DNA of 64,000 nt from Pseudooceanicola sp. HF7 (lineage in GTDB: Bacteria; Pseudomonadota; Alphaproteobacteria; Rhodobacterales; Rhodobacteraceae), in contig NZ_JAATOW010000006.1 in NCBI RefSeq assembly GCF_011806405.1, positions 92,611 to 156,610 of the forward strand, in the 5' to 3' direction. Within the stretch, counting starts at the first letter, position 1, and each line of letters opens with the position of its first letter. Under the pieces are notes generated by a model. The model worked only from the letters and a program-made list of their open reading frames with translations, ran no database searches and was not told the origin of the DNA. This document shows, piece after piece, positions 38,403 to 52,618 of this stretch. Both the position numbers and the translations under genes were made by a program.

Positions 38403-38870
38403 ATGAATGAAGTGCTGGAAAGCGCCGATATCGACCGTATCCAGAGGATCATCCCGCATCGCTATCCCTTCCTGCTGGTAGACAAGGTTGTGGAGATTGA
38501 CGGCTACAAATCCGCGCTCGGCATCAAGAATGTCACCATGAACGAGCCCCATTTCACCGGGCACTTTCCGTCCAAGCCTGTGATGCCGGGCGTTTTGCAG
38601 GTCGAGGCGATGGCCCAGACCGCGGCCGTCATGGTTGGCGTGGCACTTGGCCTGGAAGACAAGAATATCCTGATCTACTTCATGTCGATCGAGAAGACGA
38701 AGTTCCGCCGCATGGTGGTGCCGGGCGACCGTCTGGAAATGCGTGTTGAAACCTTGCGCGGCAAGCCGGGTGGCAAGATCTGGAAGTTCGGTGGCGTGGC
38801 CTCGGTTGACGGTGAGATGGCCTGCGAAGTTGAATTCATGGCGATGCTCGAACAACCGGCGGAGACCTGA
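38403..38870 (+). CDS. fabZ: 3-hydroxyacyl-ACP dehydratase FabZ
   Basis: Hot-dog fold dehydratase of fatty acid synthesis, 155 residues. The catalytic histidine is in [12 protein letters not shown] and the catalytic glutamate in [10 protein letters not shown]. The usual lpxD gene between skp and fabZ is missing here. The lpxA start is 4 bases after the stop. Confidence 0.97.
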   Translation: MNEVLESADIDRIQRIIPHRYPFLLVDKVVEIDGYKSALGIKNVTMNEPHFTGHFPSKPVMPGVLQVEAMAQTAAVMVGVALGLEDKNILIYFMSIEKTKFRRMVVPGDRLEMRVETLRGKPGGKIWKFGGVASVDGEMACEVEFMAMLEQPAET

Positions 38871-38874
38871 GCCA

Positions 38875-39678
38875 ATGGCAATCAGCCCCGAAGCAAATGT
38901 GCATTCTCATGCCCTCGTGGAAGAGGGGGCAGAGATCGCGGCCGGGGCCAGGATCGGTCCCTTCTGCCATGTCGGGCCCAAGGCGGTCATCGGCCCGGAC
39001 GTCGAGCTGATGAGCCACGTCGTGGTGCAGGGCATCACCGAGATCGGGGAAGGAACGCTGGTGCACCCTTTCACGGTCCTCGGCGGCATCCCGCAGGATC
39101 TGAAGTTCAAGGGCGAGGAAACTCGGCTTGTCATCGGCAAGCGGAACCGTATCCGGGAATCCGTCACCATGAACTCCGGCACTGAAGGCGGCGGCGGTCT
39201 GACCAGCGTGGGCGATGACGGGCTGTTCATGGCCGGCTGCCACGTGGCCCATGATTGCCGCGTCGGCAACAACGTCATCGTGGTGAACAATGCGGCCCTC
39301 GCGGGGCATTGCGTGATCGAGGATGAGGTCATCATCGGCGGCCTGTCCGGCGTGCACCAGTGGGTGCGGATCGGACGTGGTGCGATCATCGGCGCCGTAA
39401 CGATGGTCACCGCCGACGTGATCCCCCATGGTCTTGTCCAAGCACCGCGCGGCAAGCTCGACGGGTTGAACCTGGTCGGTCTGAAACGCCGCGGCGTGGC
39501 GCGATCGGATATCACGGCGCTGCGGGCGGCCTTCCAGATGCTCGCACAGGGCGAGGGCGCCTTCCAGGAACGGGCCAAGCGGCTGGGCGACGAGACGGAA
39601 AGCGACTACGTGCGGGAAATCGTGAATTTCATCACCGGTGGCAGCGACCGTTCCTTCCTGACCCCGGGCAAGATCTGA
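38875..39678 (+). CDS. lpxA: UDP-N-acetylglucosamine acyltransferase LpxA
   Basis: First step of lipid A synthesis, 267 residues. The left-handed beta-helix of hexapeptide repeats is evident (IGPFCHVGPKAVIGPDVELM and onward), with the catalytic-region histidines in GCHVAHDCRVGN. The ATG at 38875 is 4 bases after fabZ. Next gene lpxI, 9 bases on. Confidence 0.97.
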   Translation: MAISPEANVHSHALVEEGAEIAAGARIGPFCHVGPKAVIGPDVELMSHVVVQGITEIGEGTLVHPFTVLGGIPQDLKFKGEETRLVIGKRNRIRESVTMNSGTEGGGGLTSVGDDGLFMAGCHVAHDCRVGNNVIVVNNAALAGHCVIEDEVIIGGLSGVHQWVRIGRGAIIGAVTMVTADVIPHGLVQAPRGKLDGLNLVGLKRRGVARSDITALRAAFQMLAQGEGAFQERAKRLGDETESDYVREIVNFITGGSDRSFLTPGKI

Positions 39679-39687
39679 TTCAGGACG

Positions 39688-40536
39688 ATGGCTGAAGTGC
39701 AGGATAATGTGACCGCGGCTGTGACCGGGACGGGCCGTCTGGCCGTTATTGCCGGGGCCGGCGGGTTGCCGGTCAAACTGGCCGAAGCCTATGGGGAGGC
39801 TTTCTTCGTTTCCCTCGCCGGTGTCGACTGTGATCTGTCAGAAGAGCAGCTTTCCCGTTTCCGCTTCGAACAGCTTGGCGCCATGTTCCAGGCCCTTGAG
39901 GCGGCAGGCGTAAAGCGGGTCGTGATGGCCGGGGCGATGTCCCGCCCGGATTTCGATCCCGCTGCCATGGACCAGAAGATGCAGCTTCTGGCGCCGCGTC
40001 TGGGCGCGGCGATGGCCGAGGGCAGGGATGATGCCCTGCTGCGCCTGATCATTTCCCTTTTCGAGGAAGAGGGCTTTGCCGTCGTGGGCGCGCATGAGCT
40101 GCTGCCTGACCTGACCGCGCCTGCCGGGCTTTTCGCCGGGACGGGGCTTTCGGACACGGCCTGGGCCGATGCCGCGCGGGCCCGTGAGATCCTGGAAGGA
40201 CTTGCGCCGTTTGATATCGGCCAGGGCTGCGTCGTGGCCGGTGGCCTGTGCCTGGGGATCGAGACCGCCCAGGGCACCGATGCCTTGCTGCGCTTCGTCG
40301 CCCAGACCCCTGAACACCTTCGTCGGGGCCGTGGTGTCCTGTGCAAGCTGCCCAAGCGCGGGCAGGATCTGCGTGTGGACATGCCCACCGTGGGGCCGGA
40401 CACGCTGCGCGGTGCTGTGACCGCCGGCCTGGAAGGGATCGTGATCGCTTCGGGTCAGGTGCTCTTGCTTGAACCCGAGGTTTTGCCAACCCTGGCCCGT
40501 GAGCTTGGGCTGACCATCGTGGCAGAGGATATCTGA
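39688..40536 (+). CDS. lpxI: UDP-2,3-diacylglucosamine pyrophosphatase LpxI
   Basis: Hydrolyses UDP-2,3-diacylglucosamine to lipid X in bacteria without LpxH; 282 residues (DUF1009 family). It starts with VIAGAGGLPVKLAEA, and the C-terminal half has CVVAGGLCLGIETAQGTDALL and VDMPTVGPDTL, typical of LpxI. Its stop overlaps the lpxB start (TGATG). Confidence 0.94.
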   Translation: MAEVQDNVTAAVTGTGRLAVIAGAGGLPVKLAEAYGEAFFVSLAGVDCDLSEEQLSRFRFEQLGAMFQALEAAGVKRVVMAGAMSRPDFDPAAMDQKMQLLAPRLGAAMAEGRDDALLRLIISLFEEEGFAVVGAHELLPDLTAPAGLFAGTGLSDTAWADAARAREILEGLAPFDIGQGCVVAGGLCLGIETAQGTDALLRFVAQTPEHLRRGRGVLCKLPKRGQDLRVDMPTVGPDTLRGAVTAGLEGIVIASGQVLLLEPEVLPTLARELGLTIVAEDI

Positions 40537-41690
40537 TGCGCGTCTTCGTCATTGCCGGGGAGCCATCCGGCGACCGCCTTGGCGGTGCTGTCATGGCCGG
40601 CCTCAAGGCGCTGGCCGGCGAAGAGGTGACCTTTGCCGGTGTCGGCGGGCCGCTGATGCAGGCGCAGGGACTGAACAGCCTATTCCCGATGGAAGAGCTG
40701 TCCGTCATGGGCTTGGCAGAGGTCCTGCCGAAGTACTTCGATCTGAAGCGCCGGATCCGCGAATGTGCCGATGCGGTTCTGCAGGATCCCCCGGATGTGC
40801 TTCTGACGATCGACAGCCCGGATTTCTGCCTGCGTGTCGCACGACTGGTCAAGGCGCAGTCCAACATCCGCACGGTGCACTACGTTGCGCCCACGGTCTG
40901 GGCCTGGCGTCCAAAGCGGGCGGACAGAATGGCGCAGGTGATTGACCAGGTCCTGGCGCTTTTCCCATTCGAGCCGCCATTCATGCAGGCCGCTGGCATG
41001 GACTGCGACTTCGTCGGGCACCCGGTCGTGACGGAACCACTGGCAAATGATGAAGACGTGCGGGCTTTCCGGGATGAAGCCGGGATCGGGGATGCCCCCT
41101 TGCTGTTGCTCCTGCCGGGGTCGCGCCGGGGCGAGGTCACCCGTCTGGCACCGGCTTTCGGCGAAACGCTGGCACAGATTAAAACACGGTTCCCCGATTT
41201 GCGTGCGGTGCTGCCCACCACGGAGAACGTCGCGGAACTGGTTGCGGAGCAAACCCGGGACTGGCCTGTCAAACCTCTGGTCCTCGACCCGCGCGGGCGG
41301 GAGCCGGGCGCACATGCCGCGCGCAAACGTGCGGCCTTCCGCGCCGCCGACGTGGCCCTTGCCGCCTCTGGCACCGTTTCGCTGGAACTTGCTGCTGCCG
41401 CCACCCCGATGGTCATCGCTTATGACATGCATTGGCTGACGGCACAGATCATGCGGCGGATGCTGCTGACGGATACGGTCACCCTGGTGAACATTGTCTC
41501 AGAAACCCGGACAATCCCCGAGTTCCTGGGCAAGGAATGCCGGGCCGAAAAGATCACCCCGGCGCTCGCCCGGGTTCTGTCTGATCCCCAGGCGCAACAC
41601 GCGGCGATGGACCGAACGATGGAGCTCTTGGGTCGGGATGGCGAAGCGCCCGGCCTGCGCGCAGCCCGGGCGATCCTCAACCGGCTTTAA
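40536..41690 (+). CDS. lpxB: lipid-A-disaccharide synthase LpxB
   Basis: Glycosyltransferase joining lipid X and UDP-diacylglucosamine; 384 residues. Conserved stretches are [39 protein letters not shown] and [12 protein letters not shown]. The start overlaps lpxI. The last 4 bases overlap the stop of the convergent mnmA gene, leaving no room for a terminator between them. Confidence 0.97.
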   Translation: MRVFVIAGEPSGDRLGGAVMAGLKALAGEEVTFAGVGGPLMQAQGLNSLFPMEELSVMGLAEVLPKYFDLKRRIRECADAVLQDPPDVLLTIDSPDFCLRVARLVKAQSNIRTVHYVAPTVWAWRPKRADRMAQVIDQVLALFPFEPPFMQAAGMDCDFVGHPVVTEPLANDEDVRAFRDEAGIGDAPLLLLLPGSRRGEVTRLAPAFGETLAQIKTRFPDLRAVLPTTENVAELVAEQTRDWPVKPLVLDPRGREPGAHAARKRAAFRAADVALAASGTVSLELAAAATPMVIAYDMHWLTAQIMRRMLLTDTVTLVNIVSETRTIPEFLGKECRAEKITPALARVLSDPQAQHAAMDRTMELLGRDGEAPGLRAARAILNRL

Positions 41691-42832
41691 GCGCCTTTCC
41701 AGATCCAGCCGCCACCCAGGATGCGGGTGCCTTCGGTTTCATAGAAGACGCATGCCTGACCCGGAGAGACGCCTTCTTCGGCCGTCAGCAGCTCGACTTC
41801 TGCTTCCGTCTCAGAGATGGGTCGCAGGATCGCCTCACGCGGGGGGCGCGTAGAGCGGACCTTGACGGAGATCTCGTAGAAGGGCTGATCGGTGAAGTTC
41901 CCTTCACCCAGCCAGTTGATCTCACGAACAGGAATGATTCGCGTTGAAAGCATCTCTTTCGGGCCGACGATCACCTGCTTCTTGTCGACGTCGAGCTTAA
42001 CGACATAGAGCGGCTCTGACAGCCCGCCGATGCCAAGACCCCGGCGTTGGCCGATCGTGTAGTGGATCACACCTTCGTGTGTGCCAAGAACGCGACCGTC
42101 TGCATGGACGATTTCACCGGATTCGGCTGCGCCGGGGCGCAGTTTCTCGATCACTGAGGCGTAGTTGCCGTTGGGGACGAAGCAGATGTCCTGGCTGTCC
42201 GGCTTGTCGGCGACGGACAGGCCGTATTGCGCGGCAAGGGCCCGGGTCTCTGCCTTCGACGCCAGATTGCCAAGGGGAAAACGCAGGAATTCCAATTGCT
42301 CGGGCGTGGTGGAGAACAGGAAATAGCTCTGGTCGCGGTTGGCATCGGCGGCGCTGTGCAGCTCCGGTCCGGTCTCACCCATCTTGCGCTGAATGTAGTG
42401 GCCGGTTGCCATGCAATCGGCGTCCAGGTCTTTCGCGGTCTCCAGCAGATCCTTGAATTTCACCCGCTCATTGCAGCGGATGCAGGGCACGGGCGTGGCG
42501 CCGGCAAGATAACTGTCGGCGAACTCGTCGATCACCGCGTCCTGGAAAATGTTCTCGTAATCAAGGACGTAGTGGGGGAATCCCATCTCTTCGGCGACCC
42601 GGCGGGCGTCATGGATATCCAGACCGGCACAGCAGGCGCCCTTCTTGGCCAGGGCCGCACCGTGGTCATAAAGCTGCAGGGTCACACCGACGACGTCATA
42701 GCCTTCCTCGGCCAGCTTGGCGGCCACCACGGAACTGTCGACGCCGCCAGACATGGCAACGACCACCCGAGTCTCTTCGGGCGGTTTGGGAAAACCTAGG
42801 GAATTCAGTCCGGTGACTGCGTCGAGTGCCAT
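41687..42832 (-). CDS. mnmA: tRNA-specific 2-thiouridylase MnmA
   Basis: ATP-dependent enzyme placing sulfur on U34 of tRNAs for Lys, Glu and Gln; 381 residues. The PP-loop SGGVDS is at residues 28-33; catalytic cysteines are in [12 protein letters not shown] and [11 protein letters not shown]. The ATG at 42832 follows GGAGACAT; the frame extends upstream without homology. It converges on and overlaps lpxB and is divergent from sciP. Confidence 0.96.
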   Translation of the reverse strand: MALDAVTGLNSLGFPKPPEETRVVVAMSGGVDSSVVAAKLAEEGYDVVGVTLQLYDHGAALAKKGACCAGLDIHDARRVAEEMGFPHYVLDYENIFQDAVIDEFADSYLAGATPVPCIRCNERVKFKDLLETAKDLDADCMATGHYIQRKMGETGPELHSAADANRDQSYFLFSTTPEQLEFLRFPLGNLASKAETRALAAQYGLSVADKPDSQDICFVPNGNYASVIEKLRPGAAESGEIVHADGRVLGTHEGVIHYTIGQRRGLGIGGLSEPLYVVKLDVDKKQVIVGPKEMLSTRIIPVREINWLGEGNFTDQPFYEISVKVRSTRPPREAILRPISETEAEVELLTAEEGVSPGQACVFYETEGTRILGGGWIWKGA

Positions 42833-42970
42833 GATGTCTCCTGAATCTGCCCGTTTTCGGGGGCAGGACCGAAACAATATAGGAAAATGCGACATACTCT
42901 CAACCCGCTGTTTCACTTGCCGTTAAAGCCCAGGCCCAAGAATAGGCCCGATTTTGCAAGGGTCAGAGCG

Positions 42971-43249
42971 ATGTATCTGAAGAAAACGCAGGGGCCGCGT
43001 GCCGTGAAGCTGGCCGATGGCAGTGTCCTGACGCGTGCGGATCTTCCGCCGCCGAACACGCGCAGGTGGGTCGCGTCACGCAAGGCCGCCGTTGTGCGGG
43101 GTGTGGTGCATGGGCTGGTGACCCAGGAGGAAGTGCAGGAAATGTATTCGATTTCTCCGGAAGAATTCCTAGAATGGGTCAGCGCCGTTGCCAATCACGG
43201 GGAAGAGGCGCTGAAGGCGACAGCCGTCCAGAAGTTCCGGCAGCCCTGA
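42971..43249 (+). CDS. sciP: CtrA inhibitor SciP (DUF1153)
   Basis: Small helix-turn-helix protein of 92 residues, DUF1153. It opens MYLKKTQGPRAVKLADGSVL and has LPPPNTRRWVASRKAAVV, matching what I know of Caulobacter SciP, which binds CtrA and blocks activation of CtrA-dependent promoters. The helix-turn-helix is about residues 36-75 (GLVTQEEVQEMYSISPEEF). Its position right before ctrA strengthens the call. The start is the ATG at 42971; the longer upstream frame is not conserved in this family. Confidence 0.9.
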   Translation: MYLKKTQGPRAVKLADGSVLTRADLPPPNTRRWVASRKAAVVRGVVHGLVTQEEVQEMYSISPEEFLEWVSAVANHGEEALKATAVQKFRQP

Positions 43250-43275
43250 GTTGTTGAATGAATGCTGTATACACG

Positions 43276-43291
43276 GTAACGTGGGGTTAAC
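43276..43291. promoter_or_regulatory. CtrA-like site in the ctrA promoter region
   Basis: GTAA-CGTGGGG-TTAAC matches the CtrA consensus TTAA-N7-TTAAC with one mismatch in the first half-site. It is 52 bases before the ctrA start codon, consistent with autoregulation. Confidence 0.5.
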
Positions 43292-43342
43292 CATTTCACG
43301 TCAGTGTCGGGAACGTCAAAAGAAGAACGGAGAGAACTCGGC

Positions 43343-44065
43343 ATGCGTGTGCTTCTTGTAGAAGATGATCCGACGACGTCGAAAAGCATCGAACTGATGC
43401 TGACCCATGCCAATTTGAACGTCTACACGACGGATCTTGGTGAAGAAGGGATCGATCTGGCGAAACTCTATGACTACGATCTGATCCTGCTTGATCTCGG
43501 CCTGCCTGACATGAACGGCCATGAGGTGCTCAGGCAATTGCGCCTTGCCCGCATCGAAACGCCCATCCTGATCCTCTCCGGCGCGGATGATACCGAAAAC
43601 AAATTGAAGGGCTTCGGCTTTGGTGCGGATGACTACCTGACCAAGCCGTTCCATCGCGAAGAACTGGTGGCGCGGATCCACGCGATCATCAGACGCTCCA
43701 AAGGGCACTCGCAGTCCGTCATCAGTACCGGCCGGATCGAGGTCAACCTTGATGCCAAGACGGTCGAAGCAGATGGCAAGCCAGTGCACCTAACCGGCAA
43801 GGAATACCAGATGCTGGAGTTGCTGAGCCTGCGCAAGGGCACGACGCTCACGAAGGAGATGTTCCTGAACCATCTCTACGGCGGCATGGATGAGCCCGAG
43901 TTGAAGATCATCGATGTCTTTATCTGCAAGCTGCGCAAGAAACTCTCCACCGCGACGGATGGGGATAACTACATCGAAACCGTCTGGGGTCGCGGCTACG
44001 TGCTGCGCGACCCAGAGCCGGGTCAAATGGATGAAGCGAAGATGGCAATCGGCGCGGCCAGCTAA
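43343..44065 (+). CDS. ctrA: response regulator CtrA
   Basis: OmpR-family master regulator, 240 residues. The receiver domain has the acidic pocket VEDD at residues 7-9 and the phosphorylated D51 in [11 protein letters not shown]; the winged-helix domain contains [17 protein letters not shown] and [11 protein letters not shown]. The ATG at 43343 follows GGAGAGAA. It is preceded by its inhibitor sciP and controlled by CckA (encoded at 9422). In this family it mainly governs motility, gene transfer agents and quorum-linked heterogeneity. Confidence 0.97.
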   Translation: MRVLLVEDDPTTSKSIELMLTHANLNVYTTDLGEEGIDLAKLYDYDLILLDLGLPDMNGHEVLRQLRLARIETPILILSGADDTENKLKGFGFGADDYLTKPFHREELVARIHAIIRRSKGHSQSVISTGRIEVNLDAKTVEADGKPVHLTGKEYQMLELLSLRKGTTLTKEMFLNHLYGGMDEPELKIIDVFICKLRKKLSTATDGDNYIETVWGRGYVLRDPEPGQMDEAKMAIGAAS

Positions 44066-44117
44066 GTCAGCTGGCTGTCCTTCACCCCGTCCACTCACGA
44101 CTGGACCTCACAAAAAT

Positions 44118-48703
<4,586 letters not shown>

Positions 48704-48707
<4 letters not shown>

Positions 48708-48753
48708 AATCAGGCACTTAGCCCTTATGTTCGCAAAAGTTCTTAAAAAGTTC
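48704..48753 (+). promoter_or_regulatory. predicted SOS-controlled promoter with exact LexA box
   Basis: TTGAAA (48704-48709), 16 bases, and TATGTT (48726-48731) form a plausible promoter. GTTC-TTAAAAA-GTTC at 48739-48753 is an exact alphaproteobacterial LexA box, and a third GTTC at 48729 extends the array with 6-base spacing. The layout mirrors the recA promoter, including the TTGAAA. Confidence 0.75.
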
Positions 48754-48819
48754 TTTACTCAGCGACATCAATATGAGAACAAATAGGCAACACGCAACGT
48801 CAGCCTTATGAGGTGGGAA

Positions 48820-48939
48820 ATGAGTGAAGTCCTGAAAATCGCACGCCGGTCCAAAGCCACGCTTCTGCAGGATCTCCTTGGGGTTGTCGCTTTGACAGTT
48901 CTGCTTGTCGGATCCCTTTACCTGCCCGTGATGCTCTAG
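48820..48939 (+). CDS. 39-residue single-span membrane protein, probably SOS-induced
   Basis: A very small gene not resembling any family I can name. The product begins MSEVLKIARRSKATLLQD, a basic head with K6, R9, R10 and K12, followed by one hydrophobic span (LLGVVALTVLLVGSLYLPVML) to the C-terminus, so the head should stay in the cytoplasm. GAGGTGGGA lies just before the ATG. Upstream is an exact LexA box and downstream a strong terminator at 49079. The arrangement recalls Caulobacter SidA (29 residues, blocks FtsW) and E. coli TisB, but no sequence relation is claimed. The reading frame could in principle be fortuitous; the signals on both sides argue against that. Confidence 0.72.
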   Translation: MSEVLKIARRSKATLLQDLLGVVALTVLLVGSLYLPVML

Positions 48940-49078
48940 GCCGCAAGCCGCATTCGATCTGCCTGCAAGTCGTTCAAGACGCCGCATGCCCCTGCGTTTC
49001 CGGGACCGCCTGTCCCCGAAGTCCGGGTCGCCTCATCCCCCGGTCCGCGTCTGGTCCCAAGCGACATTGCAAGACTGG

Positions 49079-49113
49079 CCGCCGCACTCCTGCCCGAGTG
49101 CGGCGGTTTTTTT
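49079..49113 (+). terminator. strong rho-independent terminator
   Basis: Perfect 11-bp stem CCGCCGCACTC (49079-49089) with GAGTGCGGCGG (49096-49106), then seven T. It ends the transcript of the small SOS gene; the 139 bases between that gene's stop and the stem hold no open frame of note. Confidence 0.92.
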
Positions 49114-49151
49114 ATGAAGCGCGGTCAGAAGCCTGCACGCATGTCGGAGGA

Positions 49152-50558
49152 TCAAAACCGATAGGCCAGGCGCAACCCACCCCAATGGCGGTTCCTCACG
49201 AAGATCGGGGCGGATAGATCCTTCATCAGGACAAAGTCCCCTCCGCCCATGTCACGCCGATAGATCTGCAGCAGGAAGGGTTCCTGGTTCCGCCCGGCCT
49301 TCAGACCCACGCGATCATCGAAGATCCGGCGGTTCCGGCAATGCGCCATGTTCCAGACCGGGTCGTCGCTCTGCGGTTCGGAGAATTGAGCGTTATGGGT
49401 CGGCAGGTAGCCATTGCGGTCGACAGCGGCGCAGAAGACGATACGCGGATCCAGTTCCAGCGCGGGTTCCTGGATGGCGGGCAGAAGGGCATCCGTCAGC
49501 GCGGTGAAACGCGCCACCACCTGTTCGGGATCGCTGTCGTGGACGGTGCGGTAGTCATGGTCAAAGAGATCCTCAAAGGCGATCCGCCCGTTTTCCACGG
49601 CCTCCTCGAAAAGCTCAGTGATCTGGGTGGCGCGCTCCTGCACGGCTTTGATCATCGCGCTGTCCGCGGAGCCGCCGCCGGCGAAGATGCTGTCCTGAAC
49701 CAGCCGCTCTGACAGATCCACAAGCTCATGCAGGCGCTCATGGGCTTCTTCGATCCCTTCGGCGCTTTCCCGGACGGTGTTGAACGTGCTCTCGATCTGG
49801 GGGGCATAGTCGCGCAGGGCCTGATCCGCTTCCACCGCATCATCGCGGACAAGTTTCATCTGGGACACGGATCGATCCAGCGCCACGCGAACCTCGGCGT
49901 TCTGGGTCTGAGCCTCCTCGCTGACGGTTGAGAGCTTCAGGGAGGTTTGGCTGACCTTCTCCGTCTCTTTCTTCAGCTGAAGAATCCAGTCCTCCAGCCG
50001 GCTGACGTTGTCACTGATCTTTTCAGCAGCAACGCCGGTCTGGCTGGACAGGGCGTTGATCGCATCGGCCACCACAGAGAACCCGCGCCCCGCTTCGCCG
50101 GCCCGCGCCGCTTCGATCTTTGCGTTGATCGCTAGCATGTTGACCTGGGAGGCGATGGCGGCAATCTGATCGTTGCTGGTCTGGACGTCCTCCAGCACCG
50201 TTTCGACGGCACCGTTGCGCGCGTCCAGCGTGCCGATCCAGCTGCGCACTTCCTTGCCAAGCCGCCCCGCTTCCTGGGATTTTGTCAGCCCGGCAATGAA
50301 GCTTGCCTGGGTTTCCTCAAGATGAGCGTAGGCCTTCTGGATCGTGGTCATGACGCTGGCGTTCATCTGCAGCACATGACCGGATCCCTGGTGCACGTCT
50401 CGCAGCTGTTCCAGTAGGACAGCTGTGCGCGTGGTCAGATCCGTAAGGAAGCCATCGACATCAACAATTTCCTGGCTGACGGCCGCGGCATTCTCAGCCA
50501 GCCGGTCCAGCGACGGCGTGATGCGGGTCGGATCGGGAAAATCGGTTTCGTGTTCCAT
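49152..50558 (-). CDS. soluble methyl-accepting chemotaxis-like protein
   Basis: Protein of 468 residues with a chemoreceptor signalling core ([30 protein letters not shown], shown here only in part by [13 protein letters not shown]) but no membrane span, so cytoplasmic. The core is near the middle (about residues 130-190) within long coiled coils. The C-terminal 110 residues form a separate conserved domain ([34 protein letters not shown]) seen at the end of some alphaproteobacterial receptors, probably a redox or metabolite sensor. No chemotaxis genes lie beside it. Confidence 0.85.
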   Translation of the reverse strand: MEHETDFPDPTRITPSLDRLAENAAAVSQEIVDVDGFLTDLTTRTAVLLEQLRDVHQGSGHVLQMNASVMTTIQKAYAHLEETQASFIAGLTKSQEAGRLGKEVRSWIGTLDARNGAVETVLEDVQTSNDQIAAIASQVNMLAINAKIEAARAGEAGRGFSVVADAINALSSQTGVAAEKISDNVSRLEDWILQLKKETEKVSQTSLKLSTVSEEAQTQNAEVRVALDRSVSQMKLVRDDAVEADQALRDYAPQIESTFNTVRESAEGIEEAHERLHELVDLSERLVQDSIFAGGGSADSAMIKAVQERATQITELFEEAVENGRIAFEDLFDHDYRTVHDSDPEQVVARFTALTDALLPAIQEPALELDPRIVFCAAVDRNGYLPTHNAQFSEPQSDDPVWNMAHCRNRRIFDDRVGLKAGRNQEPFLLQIYRRDMGGGDFVLMKDLSAPIFVRNRHWGGLRLAYRF

Positions 50559-50615
50559 GCCTGACCGGTCTTGTAAGGGCCAGACCAGGCATAGGGGGCA
50601 TTTCGGAAGAAGCGG

Positions 50616-51065
50616 TTAAGCGCAGTCGCTTTGCGCGGCCTTTTCCATCGCTTCACAGAGCGCATCCAGCGAGAGCATGATAGAGGCATGGCGGTTCTTG
50701 TATTCGCTTGCCGGGCTCAAGACTTCCAGGCCGTCGAAGGGGGCAGGGGGAACCGGTCCACCCTCCTTCAGCATGGCCTTCAGGCTGTCCCTTGCCGCAT
50801 GAACCTGATCGCTGGTCTGGCCGATGACCGCGCCGCCGACGATACTTGCCGCGGCCTGTCCAAGCGCACAAGCGCGTACTTCCTGCCCGTAGTCGGCCAC
50901 CTTGCCATCCTTGACCTTTACGTCGACCGTGATGGTCGACCCGCAAAGCGGCGCGCGCTTGCGAACCGTCGCGTCGGGATCTGCCAAGCGGTCTTGGCGC
51001 GGAATATCCGTCGCAAGGGCCAGGATCCGGTCCGAATAGAGTTTGATCAGGTCGCTCTCGCTCAT
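50616..51065 (-). CDS. IscU/NifU-like iron-sulfur cluster assembly scaffold protein
   Basis: Protein of 149 residues with the IscU fold. Putative cluster cysteines are in APLCGSTITVDV and VRACALGQAAASI, with a third near the C-terminus (SDC). The ATG at 51065 follows AAAGGAA; a longer start is possible but less supported. No other cluster-assembly gene is adjacent, so it may serve a specific target. It is divergent from hisI. Confidence 0.82.
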   Translation of the reverse strand: MSESDLIKLYSDRILALATDIPRQDRLADPDATVRKRAPLCGSTITVDVKVKDGKVADYGQEVRACALGQAAASIVGGAVIGQTSDQVHAARDSLKAMLKEGGPVPPAPFDGLEVLSPASEYKNRHASIMLSLDALCEAMEKAAQSDCA

Positions 51066-51144
51066 GCGGTTCCTTTCCGCGCTGTTCATTTCAGCGCATC
51101 CCCCCTAGATAGACCGCGAACCATCCAAAGCAAAGAGCGACCCA

Positions 51145-51510
51145 ATGAGCTTCAATCCGGAGACACTCAAATTTGATGCCAATGGTCTGATTCCCGCGAT
51201 CGCCCAGGAAGAGGCGACCGGAGAAGTCCTGATGATGGCCTGGATGAATGCAGATGCCGTGGCGCGCACGCTGGACAGCGGGCGGGTGACCTATTGGTCC
51301 CGGTCCCGCCAGAGCTTCTGGGTGAAGGGCGAAAGCTCCGGCCACGTGCAGGAGCTTGTCGAAATGCGCGTGGATTGTGATCGTGATTGCCTGCTGGTGC
51401 TGGTGCGCCAGAAAGGGCCGGCCTGTCATACCAACCGCAGAAGCTGTTTCTACACGGCCATCCGCGATGGCGAAGAGACAGAGATCATGGCGCCCCTGAC
51501 CGAAAGCTGA
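51145..51510 (+). CDS. hisI: phosphoribosyl-AMP cyclohydrolase
   Basis: Third step of histidine biosynthesis, 121 residues, the single-domain form without HisE. The metal-binding motif is VDCDRDCLLVLVRQ with the following CHT and RRSCFY; WMNADAVARTL is conserved. It stands alone, away from other his genes, as in many alphaproteobacteria. Confidence 0.96.
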   Translation: MSFNPETLKFDANGLIPAIAQEEATGEVLMMAWMNADAVARTLDSGRVTYWSRSRQSFWVKGESSGHVQELVEMRVDCDRDCLLVLVRQKGPACHTNRRSCFYTAIRDGEETEIMAPLTES

Positions 51511-51550
51511 GGGCGCGCCATCGGTCTGAGGCCGCTTGCCAGACGAACCC

Positions 51551-52405
51551 TCAAAGCCCCAGCCGTTGGCGGATATCTCCGGGTGTCAGCCCCTGTTCCC
51601 GGTAGGTCGCAATGGCGCGGGCATCATCGCGTTTCGCCAACCGCTTGCCGGCATCGTCCCGGATCAAACAATGGTGGTGGTACCGGGGTGTCGGCAGGCG
51701 CAGGAGGCGCTGAAGAAGCACGTGGATCGCGGTTGCTTCGAACAGATCGCGGCCTCTGACCACATCGGTGATCTCCTGCTCGGCGTCATCGACCACCACG
51801 GAGAGGTGATAAGAGGTCCCCATGTCGCGCCGTGCCAGGATCACGTCTCCGATATTGTCGCACATATGGGCTGCTGACAGGTGAATTGTTCCGGTCTCTC
51901 CGCCAGGTCCCGCGCCCGTCTCATGGAAGGACAGCTCCAGGCCCTCCAGTGCCTTGGCCATGTTCAGGCGTAGCGGCAGATCATCCGGCATCTCTCCGGT
52001 GGGGGGCGTTGAAGGGCGGCAGGTGCCCGGATAGACCAGGCCATCCGGCCCAAGCACGGGCTCTGCGCCTTCCTGGGGCGCGGCCAGGGCCGCAGCGATG
52101 TCCCGTCGGTTGCAGCTGCAGGGATAAAGCAGACCCCGATCCCAGAGCGCGCCAAGCGCCGCGCGATACTGGGGCAGGCGGTCGGACTGTCGCATCACCG
52201 GCGCTGGCCAGTCCAGGCCAAGCCAGTGCAGGTCATCATAGATCTGTGCCTCCCATTCCGGGCGTGCACGGGAGCGGTCGATATCCTCGATCCGAAGCAG
52301 GAAGCTGCCCCCCGCCTGTGCCGCCAGCTTCTGCGCCGTCAGCGCAGAGAAGGCGTGACCCAGATGCAGCGGGCCTGTCGGCGAGGGGGCGAAGCGGGTT
52401 CTCAA
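51551..52405 (-). CDS. gluQ: glutamyl-Q tRNA(Asp) synthetase
   Basis: Attaches glutamate to queuosine of tRNA(Asp); 284 residues, a truncated GluRS without the anticodon-binding domain. The HIGH-like motif is PSPTGPLHLGHAFSA; the zinc ligands are in YPCSCNRRD and YPGTCR; the KMSKS-like loop is GKRLAKRDDARAI. The start is a TTG at 52405, placing FAPSPTG at the usual position. It begins 3 bases after the YqaE-like stop, so the group trmFO-yqaE-gluQ is one operon. Confidence 0.93.
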   Translation of the reverse strand: MRTRFAPSPTGPLHLGHAFSALTAQKLAAQAGGSFLLRIEDIDRSRARPEWEAQIYDDLHWLGLDWPAPVMRQSDRLPQYRAALGALWDRGLLYPCSCNRRDIAAALAAPQEGAEPVLGPDGLVYPGTCRPSTPPTGEMPDDLPLRLNMAKALEGLELSFHETGAGPGGETGTIHLSAAHMCDNIGDVILARRDMGTSYHLSVVVDDAEQEITDVVRGRDLFEATAIHVLLQRLLRLPTPRYHHHCLIRDDAGKRLAKRDDARAIATYREQGLTPGDIRQRLGL

Positions 52406-52408
52406 GGG

Positions 52409-52618
52409 TCAGTCGTTGCGCCCGTATTGCCGGGCACGACGGTCTTCACGGCCCTGGAGGATCAGGATCCAGGCCAGTAGGATGAACATCGGGTGTGTCA
52501 GCCCGCCTGAGAAGATCACGGCGGGAATCCAGATCACAAAGGTCACGATGGCCACGATGGGCCGCCCGGCGAAAAGGATCGAAAGCGGCGGCAGCAGCAG
52601 GGCAAGCACATAGTTCAT
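52409..52618 (-). CDS. YqaE/Pmp3 family small membrane protein
   Basis: Hydrophobic protein of 69 residues with two membrane spans ([35 protein letters not shown]) and a charged tail ([14 protein letters not shown]). The PPLSILFAG segment is typical of the Pmp3/YqaE family, small proteins linked to membrane potential and stress in bacteria, yeast and plants. Its ATG overlaps the trmFO stop by 4 bases, so translation is coupled to a tRNA methyltransferase, with a tRNA ligase gene directly behind. Confidence 0.82.
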   Translation of the reverse strand: MNYVLALLLPPLSILFAGRPIVAIVTFVIWIPAVIFSGGLTHPMFILLAWILILQGREDRRARQYGRND

